Source: Veillonella denticariosi JCM 15641 (GTDB lineage Bacteria; Bacillota; Negativicutes; Veillonellales; Veillonellaceae). Taken from it: DNA of 64,000 bases. Positions 17,852 to 26,756 of the stretch are shown in pieces; position 1 is the stretch's first letter; each line of letters opens with the position of its first letter. The translations under genes and the position numbers were made by a program. The stretch lies in assembly GCF_002959855.1 (NCBI RefSeq), contig NZ_PPDB01000007.1, positions 1-64,000 on the forward strand, given 5' to 3'. A model generated the notes under the pieces. The model was not told the DNA's origin and made no database searches. It was given only the letters and a program-made list of their open reading frames with translations.

Positions 17852-19417
17852 ATGACATTACCGAAGGTACTGAGATATGCGGTACTGCATGTAGGATCCA
17901 GCAGCATGAGCATTACTATATTGGAGTATAAGGGAATCGATGAGGTGCGCCTCATTGACTATGCGGCGCGGGAGGTTACATTTGGGGAGGAACTGTTCCA
18001 GACATCCCGATTGAGCTTTAAAACTATTGAGGAAATCTGTCACATTCTTAAAGGCTATAAACAGTTGATGGCGGATTACGGAGTAAGTCGTTCGCGTTTA
18101 TACGGTACGACTGTAATTCGCGAGGCGGCGAATCGCCGTAGTATTTTGGATCAAATTTTTATACAGACGGGTATGCGCGTCGAGGTTATCGATATGCCGA
18201 AAGAGGTGTATTATAAATACGCTCTCTTATATTATGAGATGACTCGTCATTATAAACTGGCGGACCCGTCGAAGGCAACCCTATTTCTGGATATTACATC
18301 CGGCGGTGTAGGCCTTACGGTTTGGCGCGGTGAAAGCCTGTTATTCCAGCGTAATATGCATAGCGGCTCATTGAGGGTTATGGAATCATTCAATCGCAAT
18401 CAGCGGTCATCCACGTCATTTCCCATGGCGATTACAGAATATCTACATCGCATGATCGGACCGCTCAGAGAGGAATTACAGACGTTTAATATCAATAGTG
18501 TCATTTTGTCCGGTGATGAAGCGCAATATATGGCACGCCTCATGGGGTATGAAACACATCAGGCGGAAATGATTACCTGTGAACCGGAACGATTTAAGGG
18601 ACTCATTCAATCCTTTGACGGTGTGACGGCTACGAAACTGATGAATCGATATAAGCTAGCCGAATATAAAGCGAATATCTTGATGCCAACCATGATTCTC
18701 TTCAACGAAATCATTACTGCCATTGAACCGAGAACCTTGATATTCAGCAGTTTCTCCTTTTCACAGGGCATCAGCTGGTTTTATGGTGTGGAGGCTGAGA
18801 ATAATCCGTTCATGTATCAATTACGTGAGCAGAATGCCCAGTTGGCTCGCGCCGTGGCGGCCCGGTATCATACGGATGCGGTTCATGATCGTAAGGTTGA
18901 GAGATTTAGTCTGCTGTTTTGTAATGCACTGCGCCATAAAGGTTTACCTGAACGCTGGGGTTACTTATGTAGGATCGCCACGATTTTGTGCTCCGTCGGT
19001 AAGTTTGTAAGCCTTAGAAATCACGGGGAACACGCCTATCATATCGTTATGGGAACGGATATTTTCGGGCTTTCAGAGGCGGAAAAACAAGTGGTAGCCA
19101 ATGTTGTATATTATCATTACAAGGGGACCCCGTGCGATGATGATCCGTATTTCAAGGAACTGACGGAGCTGCAGAAAATTCAGGTTACAAAATTGGTGGC
19201 GATTATCCGTGTTGCCTGTGCGCTTGATGCGGGCAGTAATCAGAAGATTACTGAGGTCTCTTTGGAGGAACGGGATAATGTGTTGTACGTATTTTGTCGT
19301 ACCGATGAAGATATATCCTTGGAATGGTGGACATTTAATCGCGATTCGGAGTATTTTACGGAAATTTTCGGTATGGAGGTCATGCTCGTAAAGGGAGGTG
19401 TTCGTCATGTTCAATAA
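17852..19417 (+). CDS. Degenerate Ppx/GppA paralogue (probably non-catalytic)
   Basis: This 521-aa protein has the same two-part layout and length as the Ppx upstream but has lost active-site features. VLHVGSSSMS has His13 where the catalytic Asp should be. The region matching EEEARLG reads MPKEVYYKY. The second phosphate loop reads FLDITSGGVG. In the HD domain LLHDIGK is replaced by ILCSVGK (Cys380-Ser381). The fold and the conserved NHGEHAYHI stretch remain, and the reading frame is open, so it is not a pseudogene. ATG 17852 has taggaggt upstream. It overlaps ppk1 by 11 bp. I infer a regulatory or structural role in polyP metabolism. Confidence 0.8.
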   Translation: MTLPKVLRYAVLHVGSSSMSITILEYKGIDEVRLIDYAAREVTFGEELFQTSRLSFKTIEEICHILKGYKQLMADYGVSRSRLYGTTVIREAANRRSILDQIFIQTGMRVEVIDMPKEVYYKYALLYYEMTRHYKLADPSKATLFLDITSGGVGLTVWRGESLLFQRNMHSGSLRVMESFNRNQRSSTSFPMAITEYLHRMIGPLREELQTFNINSVILSGDEAQYMARLMGYETHQAEMITCEPERFKGLIQSFDGVTATKLMNRYKLAEYKANILMPTMILFNEIITAIEPRTLIFSSFSFSQGISWFYGVEAENNPFMYQLREQNAQLARAVAARYHTDAVHDRKVERFSLLFCNALRHKGLPERWGYLCRIATILCSVGKFVSLRNHGEHAYHIVMGTDIFGLSEAEKQVVANVVYYHYKGTPCDDDPYFKELTELQKIQVTKLVAIIRVACALDAGSNQKITEVSLEERDNVLYVFCRTDEDISLEWWTFNRDSEYFTEIFGMEVMLVKGGVRHVQ

Positions 19418-21524
19418 TGCAAAGTATTATTTTAACCGCGAATTGTCATGGCTTAAGTTCAATCAGCGCGTATTATTGGAATCTATTGATACGAGCAATC
19501 CTCTCCTGGAGCGGTTGAGATTTATCGCCATCGCCGGATCGAATTTAGACGAATTTTTTATGATTCGCGTCGCCGGTCTGCGTCATCAGGTAAGAAACGG
19601 AATTGTTAAATATGATGCGGCTCATATGGATGCCAAGGCACAGCTGAAAGCAATCGATGAGTCCGTACAACGTCTTGTCTCCATGCAGAGCGCTTATCTA
19701 CATAATGTGCTGGAGGCTCTCGAATCATACGGCTTTTATTTTACGAAGCCCGATGCATTGGATGTGAAGACGAAGACATGGTTACGTCATTACTTTGAAG
19801 AGCATATCTATCCGGTGGTTACACCCTTGGCGGTAGATTCGGGACATCCGTTTCCATTCCTGACGAACCATACGATTAATGCCATTGTTCGTATATTCCA
19901 AGTTCAGGAGGATGGTACAAAGGATTATAAAATTGCGATTTTACCGATTCCGTCGGTACTTGATCGTATTATTGAATTGCCAAACCGCAACGGTAAGGAA
20001 CATCGATTCGTCTACCTGGAAGATGTTATAACCTATTATGCGAATCAGTTCTTTCAAGGTTACGGTATCGAAGAATACATGGTGTTTCGAATCACGCGTG
20101 ATGCGGATCTCGAAATTGATGAAGAAGATACGACGGATTTGCTTTCCGAGGTTGAAGCCTCTTTGCGGCGGAGACGCCGTGGTGATGCGGTACGCCTTGA
20201 GGTAAGCGGCGACGTAAAAGAAGGGTTGCTTGATTTCGTTCTTACCAGTGTGGAACTGGAGCAGAAGGATGTATATCGCATTGATGGGCCTTTGGACTGT
20301 CGTATGTATTTTAGTTTCTGTAATTATCCGGGCCTTGATGCATTGCGTTATGAGCCCTTTGAGCCTAAGATTCCCAGCGAGCTTGTAGGACATGAAGGGG
20401 AAAATCTATTTTCCATTATCGGTAAGCGTGATATATTCGTGCATCATCCCTTTGAATCATTTGGCGTTGTAGAACAATTTATAGCACAGGCCTCTACCGA
20501 CCCTGAGGTATTGGCGATAAAGCAGACCTTGTACCGCGTCAGCGGTGATTCTCCCATTATTGCATCCCTTATCAAGGCCGCGGATAATGGTAAACAGGTA
20601 ACGGTTCTCATGGAAGTAAAGGCGCGATTCGATGAGGAAAATAACATTCATATGGCACGGCGTCTTGAAAAGGCCGGCTGTCACGTTATCTACGGATTAA
20701 AAGGATTGAAGACACATTCAAAAATAACTATGGTCGTACGTCGAGAAGATGACGGTATACGCCGATATGTGCATCTGGCGACGGGAAACTATAACGGTAA
20801 AACCGCCCGTATGTATACGGACTGCGGAATCTTTACATGCAATGATGAATACGGTGACGATGCATCGCGATTCTTTAATCTCATCTCAGGTTATTCGGAT
20901 CCTCCGATTTGGAATAAATTTATCGTGGCGCCTCTTAATTTGCGTGAGCGCATTATGGAGCTGATCAATCGGGAAATTGAATTTGCCAAAAAAGGAGAAG
21001 AGGCATATATCATCGCCAAGATGAACTCGCTTCTCGATAAAAACGTTATTGCAAAACTATATGAAGCATCGACGGCCGGTGTTCGTATTGACCTTATCGT
21101 ACGCGGTATTTGTACCTTGCGTCCCGGTATTGCCGGTGTCAGCGATAATATTACGGTGCGCTCTATCGTCGGACGATATCTTGAGCATCACCGCATGTTC
21201 TATTTCCGAAATGGGGGCAATGAAAGTATATATATTTCCAGCGCCGACTGGATGCCGAGAAATCTGAATGAACGCGTTGAATTGATGGTACCTATTGAGG
21301 ACAAACGTCATAAGGAACGGGTAAAGGGCATTTTGGATCTCTATTTAGAGGACTCCTTAAAAGCTCACATCATGCGTGCTGACGGTTCTTATGGGAAAAT
21401 TATCGATGAAAATAATCCTATATCTGCCCAAGAGGAACTGATGAAGGCTGCTATTGCGGGGGAAAATAGAGAATCAATGACCGTCATTGAACGTTTACAG
21501 CCGATGCTGAAGATGAATAAATGA
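19407..21524 (+). CDS. ppk1: Polyphosphate kinase 1
   Basis: PPK1 reversibly polymerises the gamma-phosphate of ATP into inorganic polyphosphate. The 705-aa enzyme begins with the typical YFNRELSWLKFNQRVL. It contains GSNLDEFFMIRVAG, the phospholipase-D-like VHLATGNYNG (autophosphorylated His) and LEHHRMFYF (second conserved His). ATG 19407 lies 8 bp after aagggagg; GTG 19398 overlaps that site. Its start lies inside the upstream ppx paralogue, giving a ppx / ppx-like / ppk1 operon that both makes and degrades polyP. Confidence 0.96.
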   Translation: MFNNAKYYFNRELSWLKFNQRVLLESIDTSNPLLERLRFIAIAGSNLDEFFMIRVAGLRHQVRNGIVKYDAAHMDAKAQLKAIDESVQRLVSMQSAYLHNVLEALESYGFYFTKPDALDVKTKTWLRHYFEEHIYPVVTPLAVDSGHPFPFLTNHTINAIVRIFQVQEDGTKDYKIAILPIPSVLDRIIELPNRNGKEHRFVYLEDVITYYANQFFQGYGIEEYMVFRITRDADLEIDEEDTTDLLSEVEASLRRRRRGDAVRLEVSGDVKEGLLDFVLTSVELEQKDVYRIDGPLDCRMYFSFCNYPGLDALRYEPFEPKIPSELVGHEGENLFSIIGKRDIFVHHPFESFGVVEQFIAQASTDPEVLAIKQTLYRVSGDSPIIASLIKAADNGKQVTVLMEVKARFDEENNIHMARRLEKAGCHVIYGLKGLKTHSKITMVVRREDDGIRRYVHLATGNYNGKTARMYTDCGIFTCNDEYGDDASRFFNLISGYSDPPIWNKFIVAPLNLRERIMELINREIEFAKKGEEAYIIAKMNSLLDKNVIAKLYEASTAGVRIDLIVRGICTLRPGIAGVSDNITVRSIVGRYLEHHRMFYFRNGGNESIYISSADWMPRNLNERVELMVPIEDKRHKERVKGILDLYLEDSLKAHIMRADGSYGKIIDENNPISAQEELMKAAIAGENRESMTVIERLQPMLKMNK

Positions 21525-21897
21525 TGAAAATACGCGTAATGTATTAGTATATGAATTTTAATGCATATATATATATCCTTTAAAAGCTAGGAAAATAAAT
21601 GGTTTTGGCGGCTCCTTATCACGTTTAATGAACAAAAAATGAAGTTTTTGAAAAGTTGAACTTTATGTGGTAACAATCTAAAAACTCATAAAAATTCATT
21701 TTAGATAATAAAAAATCTATGCATACAATATATAGTGGTAGTATCTAATATATGTGCACAATTCAGAATATATAGTATATTGTCGAAAAATATCGATATG
21801 TATGTATGGAGTGGACTTTTTAATAAAAAACATAAAAAAGATATTTTGAAAATAAAGTAATTAACTGTATTTATTGACTATTGTTAACCTTTGCGGT
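21525..21897. other. AT-rich gene-free stretch between ppk1 and yabE-like gene
   Basis: No credible ORF, tRNA or T-tailed terminator is seen. It contains weak hairpins such as TAGAT...ATCTA (about 21701-21719) and AATAT-atagt-ATATT. I looked for a c-di-AMP (ydaO) riboswitch, common before wall-hydrolase genes, and did not recognise one. Confidence 0.5.
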
Positions 21898-21927
21898 TTG
21901 ACAGGTTGTATCTATCTGTAGTAGAAT
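21898..21927 (+). promoter_or_regulatory. Promoter of the yabE-like gene
   Basis: Consensus TTGACA (21898-21903), 18-bp spacer, TAGAAT (21922-21927). Transcription would start around 21934, giving a leader of only about 20 nt before the ATG at 21954. Confidence 0.7.
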
Positions 21928-21953
21928 TAATTCGATACAGGAGGGATTACAAC

Positions 21954-22931
21954 ATGAGAATTCATAAGACAAACAAACGATATGTATCGTCTGTTGTTGC
22001 TGGATTGATTGTAACGGCTGTTACCATGGCCGGTTTTAACTATAATGATAAAACCGTAACCGTAATGGTTGATGGGGCAGCACACACTGTTAGAACGCAT
22101 TTAAATTCTAACGAAGGTATCGTTCGTGATGCCGGGGTTAAATTGAATCCAAAAGATAAAGTTATTTCTGATTCTACATCAATTCAAAACGGTACAACAT
22201 TAACAGTCGTAAGAGCTGTTCCGGTTTATGTTACCGTGAATGGCAGGACACGTGCAGTCATGACTACACAGAATACGGCGCAAGCTTTGGCTGATGAATT
22301 AGGTTTCAAAACACCTAATTATGCGGTTCTAGGTGATAGCGACGGTGCTATCACGAGCGGTAGTCATATTTCTATTGCACCGGTTACCAGTCGCTCAGTT
22401 TCTAATGTAGATAAAGAAATTGAGGTACAGGTTATTCGTCAAAAAGATGACACAATGGCATTAGGTGAAGAAGAAGTTGTACAAGTAGGTCAACCTGGGT
22501 TGGAACGCGTACAACGCGAAACTTTATATAGTAACGGATCCGTCATTAAAACTAATGATGTATCTACTTCTACACAACGGGAAATGGTTCCGACCATCAT
22601 TAAAGAAGGTACTCGTGAAGTTACAACATCTCGTAATATAGCCGGTCGTGCATCTCGTGCCATTGTTATGGAAGCATCCGCTTACTTAGCCGGTGATGGT
22701 GACGGTTACGGTATTACTGCAACAGGCGTACCTGCGGTTCGCGGTATTGCGGCTGTAGACCCTGATGTAATTCCATTGGGAACACGTTTATTTATACCTG
22801 GTTACGGTGAAGCCGTTGCTGCCGATACAGGCGGTGCCATTGTAGGTAATCGTATAGACCTTGTTATGGACTCCTACGGAGAAGCGATGGATTTTGGTCG
22901 TCAAGACGTTACAGTATACGTATTAGATTAA
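21954..22931 (+). CDS. YabE-like wall-remodelling protein (DUF348-G5-3D)
   Basis: The 325-aa product has an N-terminal signal or membrane anchor (about residues 10-28). Two DUF348 ubiquitin-like repeats follow (about 34-88 and 90-145), then a G5 domain (about 155-225) and a C-terminal 3D domain (about 235-325) with AAVDPDVIPLG (Asp269), ADTGGAI (Asp291) and RIDLVMD (Asp302). This is the architecture of B. subtilis YabE, a relative of resuscitation-promoting factors that cleaves peptidoglycan. ATG 21954 follows aggaggg. In Bacillus yabE sits between tatD and rnmV; here polyP genes and a reverse-strand methionine module have been inserted on either side. Confidence 0.9.
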   Translation: MRIHKTNKRYVSSVVAGLIVTAVTMAGFNYNDKTVTVMVDGAAHTVRTHLNSNEGIVRDAGVKLNPKDKVISDSTSIQNGTTLTVVRAVPVYVTVNGRTRAVMTTQNTAQALADELGFKTPNYAVLGDSDGAITSGSHISIAPVTSRSVSNVDKEIEVQVIRQKDDTMALGEEEVVQVGQPGLERVQRETLYSNGSVIKTNDVSTSTQREMVPTIIKEGTREVTTSRNIAGRASRAIVMEASAYLAGDGDGYGITATGVPAVRGIAAVDPDVIPLGTRLFIPGYGEAVAADTGGAIVGNRIDLVMDSYGEAMDFGRQDVTVYVLD

Positions 22932-22944
22932 AATATACATAATA

Positions 22945-22978
22945 AAACGGATATATCCTTAAGGATATATCCGTTTTT
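22945..22978. terminator. Bidirectional terminator between yabE-like gene and msrAB
   Basis: A perfect 32-bp palindrome (22945-22976) with a T tract on the + side and an A tract on the other. It lies between convergent genes and can serve both. Confidence 0.93.
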
Positions 22979-22986
22979 GTGTTCTA

Positions 22987-23925
22987 TTAATCCTCTACAT
23001 AGGGTAATAGATATTCATATTCTGATCCTTTTAACTTTTCTTTCGGTATAAAACGCAATGCGGATCCGTTGATACAATAGCGCAAAGAACCGTTTGGCCC
23101 GTCTTCAAAAACATGTCCTAAATGGGCGTTGCCGATGCGGCTACGTACTTCGATACGATTCATACCATGAGAGGTATCCCGGTAATAACGTATGACATCT
23201 TTGGCAATCGGTTTTGTAAAGCTTGGCCAACCGCAGTGTGAATCGAATTTATGGGCTGATACAAAGAGAGGTTCACCTGACGTAATATCCACGTAGATAC
23301 CGGATTTAAACTCATCGGTCAATTCATGGCTGAAAGGTGGATCTGTGGCCGCATTCTGCGTAACTTCGTATTCCTGAGACGTTAGTGTTTCCAACTCATT
23401 CTGAGTCGGTTTCGTATAAGCTGTATCGTCGATAAGAGGTTCTAGCGATAAGCCGAGTGGAATATGGCAATATCCTGTTGGATTCTTATCTAAATAATCC
23501 TGATGGTATTCTTCGGCGGAATAATAATTTTCTAGCGGTAATACCTCGATAGCAAATGGTTTACTTTCGAAGGACTGTGCACGAGCCAAGGTGGCATCGA
23601 TAATGTTTCTGTCCTCCATAACGGTGTAATAAATGCCTGTACGATATTGAATTCCTTCATCGCCGCCTTGTTTGTTAATACTGAATGGATCGATGGCACG
23701 CAAGAAATATTGAATTAAATGGTCTAAGGATAAGGTGTCCTCGTCGAAGACGACTTTAAGTGCTTCCACGTGGCCGCTATCGTGGCATACCTCTTCATAG
23801 GTGGGGTTGGAGGTTGGACCGTTGGCATAGCCGACTTCGGTAGAAATAACACCTTTTATCTTGCGAATATAGGCCTGTAGGCCCCAAAAACAGCCACCAC
23901 CTAAATAGATTGTATGTTCTTTCAT
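22987..23925 (-). CDS. msrAB: Methionine sulfoxide reductase MsrA-MsrB fusion
   Basis: The 312-aa fusion repairs oxidised methionine. The MsrA half (1-160) has YLGGGCFWG with catalytic Cys12 and acts on the S-epimer. The MsrB half (about 175-312) has [18 protein letters not shown] and [11 protein letters not shown] with catalytic Cys284 and acts on the R-epimer. MsrB lacks the two CxxC pairs that bind structural zinc in many homologues (IYVDIT and GNAH stand there). No signal peptide, so cytoplasmic. It starts 1 bp after the MetE-like stop, so it is the last gene of a lysR-MetE-like-msrAB unit that links methionine synthesis and repair. Confidence 0.96.
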   Translation of the reverse strand: MKEHTIYLGGGCFWGLQAYIRKIKGVISTEVGYANGPTSNPTYEEVCHDSGHVEALKVVFDEDTLSLDHLIQYFLRAIDPFSINKQGGDEGIQYRTGIYYTVMEDRNIIDATLARAQSFESKPFAIEVLPLENYYSAEEYHQDYLDKNPTGYCHIPLGLSLEPLIDDTAYTKPTQNELETLTSQEYEVTQNAATDPPFSHELTDEFKSGIYVDITSGEPLFVSAHKFDSHCGWPSFTKPIAKDVIRYYRDTSHGMNRIEVRSRIGNAHLGHVFEDGPNGSLRYCINGSALRFIPKEKLKGSEYEYLLPYVED

Positions 23926-23926
23926 A

Positions 23927-25048
23927 TTAGTTACCCCATACTTCGTGGGCTATTTCCTTTACTAAGGCTAGTTTAGCCCATTGTTCATCCTCTGTTAATT
24001 GGTTGCCGATTTCACAGGATGCAAAGCCGCATTGAGGGGAGAGGCATAAACGTTCTAATGGAATATATTTTGTCGCTTCCTGAATGCGTTTTTTTATAAC
24101 TTCTTTATCTTCCAGTTGAGGACGTTTTGTTGTAATAAGACCGAGGACTACTTTTTTGTGGTCCGATACTTCACGTAACGGTTCAAAGCCGCCGGAACGG
24201 TCGTCATCGAATTCTAAATAATATGCGTCCACATTTTCCTGGCCGAAAAGAATCGGTGCAATCGGTTCGTATCCGCCGCTTGCAGCCCAGGTGGAATTGT
24301 AATTACCCCGGCATACATGCGTGGTGAATGCTAAATCCTTAGGACGTCCTTCTAAGGCGAGGTTATTAAGACGCAAGTATTTTACCGTTTCTCCCTCGAT
24401 TGTAACGCTTTTATCCTTTTGGCGACCTGTCCAGTAGGTATGATCGCAGCACATACCCCATGTACAATCATCGAACTGGATGTTGCGACAGCCTGCATCG
24501 TACAGATCTTTAATTACTTGTCGATATGCGGCGGCGATATCTTGAATTAACTCTTCTAAATCAGGATAGAAAGACCGGGTTGTGATACCGTTATCTTCGC
24601 GGAATAGCTCGGCTAAAAATTGAGACGGTGCCGGAATCGTCTGGCGTGCCGTGGTATGTTCATCTTCGAATTGTTTGACAAATTTGAAATGTTCTACAAA
24701 TGGATGATTGGTTCCTGTAATTTTGCCGGTCAGTGCGAGTGACCCCGGTGCGGTTTCCTGTCCATGGAATTTATAGCCGTGCTCCAATTCGATTTCCTTG
24801 ACGCCGTTAAAACCCCACATAAAATCAAGATGCCAATAAGCACGGCGGAATTCGCCATCCGTAATGACCGGTAACCCCGCGGCTTTTTGTTTTTTGATAA
24901 GATCTGTGATGAGTCGATTTTCAACTTCTGTTAATTCGTCATGCGTGATAGAACCTTTTGTAAAAGCTTCACGTGCTTCTTTCAGTTCTGCAGGACGTAG
25001 AAACGATCCTACAATATCAAAATGAAATGGTGCTAGTTGTTTGGACAT
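23927..25048 (-). CDS. Cobalamin-independent methionine synthase II family protein (YxjG/YxjH-like)
   Basis: The 373-aa UROD/MetE-type TIM-barrel protein corresponds to the C-terminal catalytic half of MetE. Candidate zinc ligands are seen in HVCRGNY and [10 protein letters not shown]. subtilis YxjG and YxjH are the closest family known to me; related short MetE proteins transfer methyl groups to homocysteine from donors that are not fully settled. The start is ATG 25048 with a strong aaggaggt upstream; a longer reading frame reaching 25147 has no such site. It lies between lysR and msrAB on the same strand. No SAM riboswitch fits in the 119-bp gap. Confidence 0.88.
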   Translation of the reverse strand: MSKQLAPFHFDIVGSFLRPAELKEAREAFTKGSITHDELTEVENRLITDLIKKQKAAGLPVITDGEFRRAYWHLDFMWGFNGVKEIELEHGYKFHGQETAPGSLALTGKITGTNHPFVEHFKFVKQFEDEHTTARQTIPAPSQFLAELFREDNGITTRSFYPDLEELIQDIAAAYRQVIKDLYDAGCRNIQFDDCTWGMCCDHTYWTGRQKDKSVTIEGETVKYLRLNNLALEGRPKDLAFTTHVCRGNYNSTWAASGGYEPIAPILFGQENVDAYYLEFDDDRSGGFEPLREVSDHKKVVLGLITTKRPQLEDKEVIKKRIQEATKYIPLERLCLSPQCGFASCEIGNQLTEDEQWAKLALVKEIAHEVWGN

Positions 25049-25167
25049 AATTGACCTCCTTATATAAACGGTATAACCGATAATTTCGATAGGTTTATTA
25101 TAACGAAGGTTATCGATATACAAAAATATAAATATAGTGAGGTTCAATATAACTTCAAACTATAGCA

Positions 25168-26109
25168 TCAGGATTCTTCCGTTGTCGGTAGTTGAATATG
25201 TTTTCCGTAGTTGCTTACATATTGCTCCAAGGCCTGAATGTACTCTTGACCTAATCGGCTGCGTTGCATTTTATTATTTGTAATGTAACCGATATGCATA
25301 ATACCTTCTTCGGAGAGAGGAACGGAGATGATGTTTTCACCGTTAATTTCTTCATCGATAACACCGCTAGATACCGTATAGCCGTCGAGCCCGATAAGAA
25401 GGCTGAATAGAGAAGCTCTATCGCGCACGCGGATGTGTTTTGGGCGAACTACGGTGCTGAAAATCTCCTCTGAGAAATAGAAGGAATTATGATCCCCTTG
25501 TTCGAATGAAAGATAGGGATATTCTTCTAATTCATCCATGGATACGCTTGGTTTATGTGCCAACGGATGATTCTTGCTGATAAAAATATGAGGATGCGCT
25601 CTGAATAGTTCCGTAAAGGTCAACTCATTCGTGTGGATGAGCTTTTCCAGTACAGGACGGTTAAAATCATTGTAGAAAAGCAATCCTATTTCACTTTTCA
25701 TATGAGCCACGTCATCGATGATTTCATAGGTTTGTGTTTCTCGTAGCGATACGTCGTATTGGTCGATACCGGCACCTTTCAATAGTTCTATAAACGCACT
25801 GACTGCAAATGAGTAATGTTGTGTGGAAACGGAAAATTGCTTCTTGCCGCCTCCCTGGCTTTTGTATTGTTCCTCCAACAGCGCAGCCTGTTCCAAGACC
25901 TGGCGCGCATAGCCTAAGAAGCGTTCACCTTCTTTGGAAACGGTAATACCCTTATTGGTACGATCGAAGATGGTAATTCCCATTTCCCGTTCCAGTTCCT
26001 TGATAGCCTTTGTCAAGCTCGGCTGAGAAACGAATAGTCGTTTGGCAGCTTCGCTGATACTGCCGATATTTGCGATTGTAGTTACGTATTTTAATTGTTG
26101 TAGAGTCAA
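25168..26109 (-). CDS. LysR family transcriptional regulator
   Basis: The 313-aa protein has the LysR winged helix-turn-helix (about 1-60, with GSISEAAKRLFVSQPSLTKAIKELE) and a periplasmic-binding-protein-like effector domain. Translation starts at a TTG codon (reverse complement of 26107-26109) with aggag about 6 bp upstream. It is transcribed ahead of the MetE-like gene and msrAB with no terminator between, and divergently from rnmV. Control of the methionine unit is inferred from position; the effector is unknown. Confidence 0.92.
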   Translation of the reverse strand: MTLQQLKYVTTIANIGSISEAAKRLFVSQPSLTKAIKELEREMGITIFDRTNKGITVSKEGERFLGYARQVLEQAALLEEQYKSQGGGKKQFSVSTQHYSFAVSAFIELLKGAGIDQYDVSLRETQTYEIIDDVAHMKSEIGLLFYNDFNRPVLEKLIHTNELTFTELFRAHPHIFISKNHPLAHKPSVSMDELEEYPYLSFEQGDHNSFYFSEEIFSTVVRPKHIRVRDRASLFSLLIGLDGYTVSSGVIDEEINGENIISVPLSEEGIMHIGYITNNKMQRSRLGQEYIQALEQYVSNYGKHIQLPTTEES

Positions 26110-26181
26110 AGCAGTTCTCCTTTTATTCTATTATATTATTAATAGTAAACGATTCCATGTATTTAAGCAATGTTCTATATG

Positions 26182-26190
26182 TGTTACAAT
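26182..26190 (+). promoter_or_regulatory. Candidate extended -10 promoter of rnmV
   Basis: TGT followed by TACAAT (26185-26190), with a weak -35. It would start transcription about 18 bp before the rnmV ATG. Confidence 0.4.
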
Positions 26191-26214
26191 GGACTAACAG
26201 AATGAGGAGGGACT

Positions 26215-26745
26215 ATGCTGAAACAAGTCATCGTTGTAGAAGGAAAATCTGATATACAGCGCATTGCACAGGCTATAGAGGCCGATTGTATAGCTACGGA
26301 AGGATTTACATTGCGAAAAGGTGTAATCGATATGATTCGCATCGCTTATGAAAAGCGGGGCATTATTATATTAACCGATCCGGATACGGCGGGGGAGCGT
26401 ATCCGTCGTGTACTGACGAAAAAATTCCCTCGCGCTCAACACGCTTTTGTGCCACGAGATGAGGCTTTTGCAAATGATGATATCGGTATAGAACAGGCTT
26501 CACCCGAATCCATTAGAAAGGCCCTATCCACACTACATGTGGAATCGCTGGAGTCATCTGACGAATTTTGTATGGCTGATCTAGTGCGATATGGATTATC
26601 CGGAGCTCCTGACAGTGCTTCACAACGTGCGGCGGTAGGAGCGAAACTCGGTATCGGTTATGGTAATGCAAAGCAATTCATATACCGTCTTAATCATTAT
26701 GGTATATCTCGTGAGGCCTATGAAGAGGCCGTGAATAGTTTATGA
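26215..26745 (+). CDS. rnmV: Ribonuclease M5
   Basis: RNase M5 makes the final cuts in 5S rRNA maturation. The 176-aa TOPRIM protein shows VVEGKSDIQRI (catalytic Glu) and LTDPDTAGERIRR (DxD). ATG 26215 has gaggaggga upstream. It overlaps the first possible ATG of ksgA and is paired with ksgA as in Bacillus. Confidence 0.94.
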   Translation: MLKQVIVVEGKSDIQRIAQAIEADCIATEGFTLRKGVIDMIRIAYEKRGIIILTDPDTAGERIRRVLTKKFPRAQHAFVPRDEAFANDDIGIEQASPESIRKALSTLHVESLESSDEFCMADLVRYGLSGAPDSASQRAAVGAKLGIGYGNAKQFIYRLNHYGISREAYEEAVNSL

Positions 26746-26756
26746 CAGGAGACAGA

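Noticed and set aside
19941-20393. 150-codon reverse-strand ORF inside ppk1.
   Set aside because: Shadow of a strongly conserved enzyme.
21525-21953. Possible c-di-AMP (ydaO) riboswitch before the yabE-like gene.
   Set aside because: The region is AT-rich, lacks the conserved ydaO core that I could recognise, and the strong promoter at 21898-21927 leaves only a ~20-nt leader.
25049-25167. SAM (S-box) riboswitch before the MetE-like gene.
   Set aside because: The gap is 119 bp, has no S-box core or terminator, and the gene appears co-transcribed with lysR.
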